A stretch of 64,000 bases of DNA from assembly GCF_014279995.1 (NCBI RefSeq), contig NZ_CP047935.1, forward strand, positions 2,129,494 to 2,193,493. The letters are read 5' to 3'. Shown piece by piece: positions 62,337 to 64,000 of this stretch. Under the pieces are notes generated by a model that worked only from the letters and a program-made list of their open reading frames with translations, did no database searches and was not told where the DNA came from. A program made the position numbers and the translations under genes. Within the stretch, counting starts at the first letter, position 1. Each line of letters starts with the position of its first letter. Origin of the DNA: Synechococcus sp. BIOS-E4-1. Its GTDB lineage: Bacteria > Cyanobacteriota > Cyanobacteriia > PCC-6307 > Cyanobiaceae.

Positions 62337-63572
62337 TTAACGATCTCCAGTCATGTGTTGACCGCATTGTTGTAATAACTCAGCCATCGGCGCATCGGTG
62401 CGCAACTGGCCGGTCATGACTGCGCTGGCGCATGCCTGGTGCCCTGCGCTCAGCAGCGACTGCACCAGCTCCTCCAGCGGCGGTGGTCCAGCAAGAGAGA
62501 GGCGGCTTGCAAGCTCAGCGGTGGACCAGCAGCAGACTGGCAATCCGCAGTCCCTCTGCAGGCGTTGCAGCAGGCGCCGCCCAGCAGTTGACAGAGTGTC
62601 CGGCTGTGAGTCGGCAAGCTCGAGCAACTGACCCAGAACAGCAGGCATCTGCAAAGGGCCGAGCCAGAGCGGCCCTGTCACCGCCCATCGGCCTTGACCA
62701 TCCGTGCAGCGACAGGATCTCCAGCCCGAGAGCTTCAAAAGTGGTTGAACCGCTTGATCACCACAGCGCTCACAACGTGCCAGCAGGCCCAGCTGCGATT
62801 CCTCATCATCGGCCAGGCGCTGGCGCAACCGCACCACAAGCCGGAATGTGCGTCCCTCACTGAAGCTGGCAACGGGTTCAAGCCCTCGTCCTAATTGCCA
62901 GGCTTCTCTGGCCAGCACGGCCAGCTGAAGTCGCAGAGCCAGCTCCCAACTGGCGGGATGTACTCGCGCCGCCGCACCGAAATGACGCACCGCCGCAGGG
63001 CGGTCATGGCCGGTGGGCGAACGTCCGTCAGTGCTGGCGAGAACAAGTAGGCCGTCGAAGCGCAGCACCGCCAAGGCCGACTGAAGCAGGGCATTCGGAC
63101 AACCGAAGGCATCCAGATCAATCAGATCGAAGAAGATCTGATCGAGGTAGGCCTGGCGCAGCAGACGCTCCGCCGCCCAACTGCTGGTTGTCCAAGACAC
63201 ATCACGAGCACCCTGCAGACCCTGAAGGTTCGATGCCAGCAGCGAACTGCGATCTGGATCGGCATCATTCAACCAAAGCTCCAGATCAGGTCTGGATTCG
63301 GGACAGGCTTCGAGTCCCCAGCGCAGACCGCGGATGCCACAACCGGCCATCAGGTCAAGCCAGCGCAGTGGCCGTTGCGCCACTGACGCCTGGTGGGCCG
63401 CCAGCAGAACCGAAAGATCCCTCGAGGGTCGCGAATCCTTGCGAAAAAAACCTGATCCCGTCTGCAGACAGACAGCTCCTTCGCGATAGTGAGAAACCGG
63501 CGCTTCCAGGTGCGTGCACGCAACCGCTCTCCAGCCTGCCTCCACCGGTGCCGACTGGGGAGAAGCCAGCAC
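62337..63572 (-). CDS. tRNA (guanine26-N2)-dimethyltransferase (Trm1 type)
   Basis: A 411-residue methylase. The N-terminal FYRxxx-like GAVCLQTGSGFFRKDSRPSR and SAM motif WLDLMAGCGIRGLRWGLEAC match Trm1. The catalytic motif is LIDLDAFGCPNALLQ. A C-terminal zinc-binding region carries CERCGDQAVQPLL, then SCRCTDG. In eukaryotes and archaea it forms m2,2G26; bacterial examples are few (Aquifex, cyanobacteria). ATG at 63572 is the likely start; it runs divergently from the hydrolase start by ten bases. Confidence 0.87.
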   Translation of the reverse strand: MLASPQSAPVEAGWRAVACTHLEAPVSHYREGAVCLQTGSGFFRKDSRPSRDLSVLLAAHQASVAQRPLRWLDLMAGCGIRGLRWGLEACPESRPDLELWLNDADPDRSSLLASNLQGLQGARDVSWTTSSWAAERLLRQAYLDQIFFDLIDLDAFGCPNALLQSALAVLRFDGLLVLASTDGRSPTGHDRPAAVRHFGAAARVHPASWELALRLQLAVLAREAWQLGRGLEPVASFSEGRTFRLVVRLRQRLADDEESQLGLLARCERCGDQAVQPLLKLSGWRSCRCTDGQGRWAVTGPLWLGPLQMPAVLGQLLELADSQPDTLSTAGRRLLQRLQRDCGLPVCCWSTAELASRLSLAGPPPLEELVQSLLSAGHQACASAVMTGQLRTDAPMAELLQQCGQHMTGDR

Positions 63573-63582
63573 ATGGCACTGG

Positions 63583-64000
63583 ATGGATCTGAGCTGTCAC
63601 TGGCGGGTTCTGGGGCAGCCCTCGGCTCCGCCCATCGTGCTGATTCACGGCTTCGGCGCCAGCAGCAGTCACTGGAGGCATAACGCCGGAGTCCTTGCCG
63701 CAGCGGGCTATCGGGTGTTCAGTCTCGACCTGATCGGATTCGGGCGCTCCCACCAGCCAGGACTGAATCGGCACTTCTCACTCGACAACAGATTGTGGTC
63801 CAGGCAACTGGCCGCCTTTCTCGAAGAGGTTGTGCAGCAACCGGCGGTGCTTGTGGGCAACTCACTAGGGGGCCTCACGGTTCTGACCACCGCTGCGCTG
63901 AGACCGGAACTGGTGAAAGCCGCCATTGCAGCACCTCTGCCTGACCCCACTCTGCTGCGCCCTCTGCCAAAACAGCAGTCCCGATGGCTCAAGCGGTTAC
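63583..64000 (+). CDS. Alpha/beta hydrolase, 3' end outside the window
   Basis: The N-terminal part of an alpha/beta hydrolase. The oxyanion motif is IVLIHGFGASSSHWRHN, the RVFSLDLIGFGRSHQPG loop follows, and the nucleophile elbow is VLVGNSLGGLTVL. The substrate is unknown. ATG at 63583 gives MDLSCHWRVLGQ, close to homologues' starts. The coding frame runs past the end of the window. Confidence 0.85.
   Translation, partial: MDLSCHWRVLGQPSAPPIVLIHGFGASSSHWRHNAGVLAAAGYRVFSLDLIGFGRSHQPGLNRHFSLDNRLWSRQLAAFLEEVVQQPAVLVGNSLGGLTVLTTAALRPELVKAAIAAPLPDPTLLRPLPKQQSRWLKRL

Noticed and set aside
1-64000. tRNA or rRNA genes
   Set aside because: The intergenic regions were read for acceptor and T-arm patterns and none was found.

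Overview
The window looks like a stretch of chromosome from a marine picocyanobacterium of the Synechococcus/Cyanobium type. The sequence supports this in several ways. It carries photosynthesis genes (petG, petM, chlI, a lycopene cyclase, ycf39, a CAAD/CURT1-type thylakoid protein and a fused NTRC reductase). It also has the picocyanobacterial small RNA Yfr1 between guaB3 and trxA, many tightly packed genes with ATGA/GTGA/TGATG overlaps, and a mostly GC-rich composition. The strain cannot be named from this view. No rRNA, tRNA, CRISPR array, integrase or insertion sequence was found.

Layout. 0-10.5 kb: end of a repeat-tailed coiled-coil protein, an orphan sugar-type ABC permease behind leuA, a GH57 branching enzyme, the gyrA-crtL pair, a thylakoid curvature-type protein and guaB3. 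10.5-17.7 kb: Yfr1, trxA, hisH, rsmD, petG (antisense to the rsmD end), a cytochrome c (CytM type), a TrmJ-like methylase, then a run of overlapping genes (serine hydrolase, DUF3370 protein, chlI) and ruvC. 17.7-21.3 kb: a gene-poor zone carrying mostly minus-strand micro-genes: a LapA-like membrane protein, an overlapping 73/48-codon pair, a 46-residue membrane peptide, a DUF2973-like protein and a zinc ribbon. 21.4-32.6 kb: a methyltransferase, 5-formyl-THF cyclo-ligase, an exported CbiL-like protein, sufE, homoserine dehydrogenase, a peptide-type ABC binding protein and permease, a DUF1400 hydrolase, an MFS transporter, a Coq4-family protein and a SemiSWEET.

32.7-38.6 kb is visibly AT-richer and looks like an acquired or fast-evolving island. 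It holds a two-gene operon of a cysteine hydrolase and a soluble PAS histidine kinase fused to a receiver, then a Prx5 peroxiredoxin, several unrecognised secreted or membrane proteins and a decayed gene with two in-frame stops. 38.7-54.5 kb returns to housekeeping: ychF, an RND-type adaptor, polA, cysS, a DUF2721 protein, an NSS transporter, dxr, a thioredoxin-like ferredoxin, a YheT-type hydrolase and the three-gene proton-translocating transhydrogenase (pntA1-pntA2-pntB). 54.6-64 kb: a DEAH helicase, NTRC, a divergent IF-1 with a Gly/Arg-rich tail, a Nif11-domain protein overlapping a pseudouridine synthase, an ArsM-like methylase coupled to a 71-residue protein, ycf39, petM, a Trm1-type tRNA methylase and the start of an alpha/beta hydrolase.

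The most interesting points are these. Three genes (hisH, the DEAH helicase and the pseudouridine synthase) have conserved N-termini that lie upstream of any ATG/GTG/TTG. The hydrolase-kinase operon sits in the AT-rich island. A Coq4-type protein with its full metal motif occurs in a lineage that makes no ubiquinone. The 18-21 kb zone is dense in unannotatable micro-genes and shares an intergenic GGTCGTTAACG motif.
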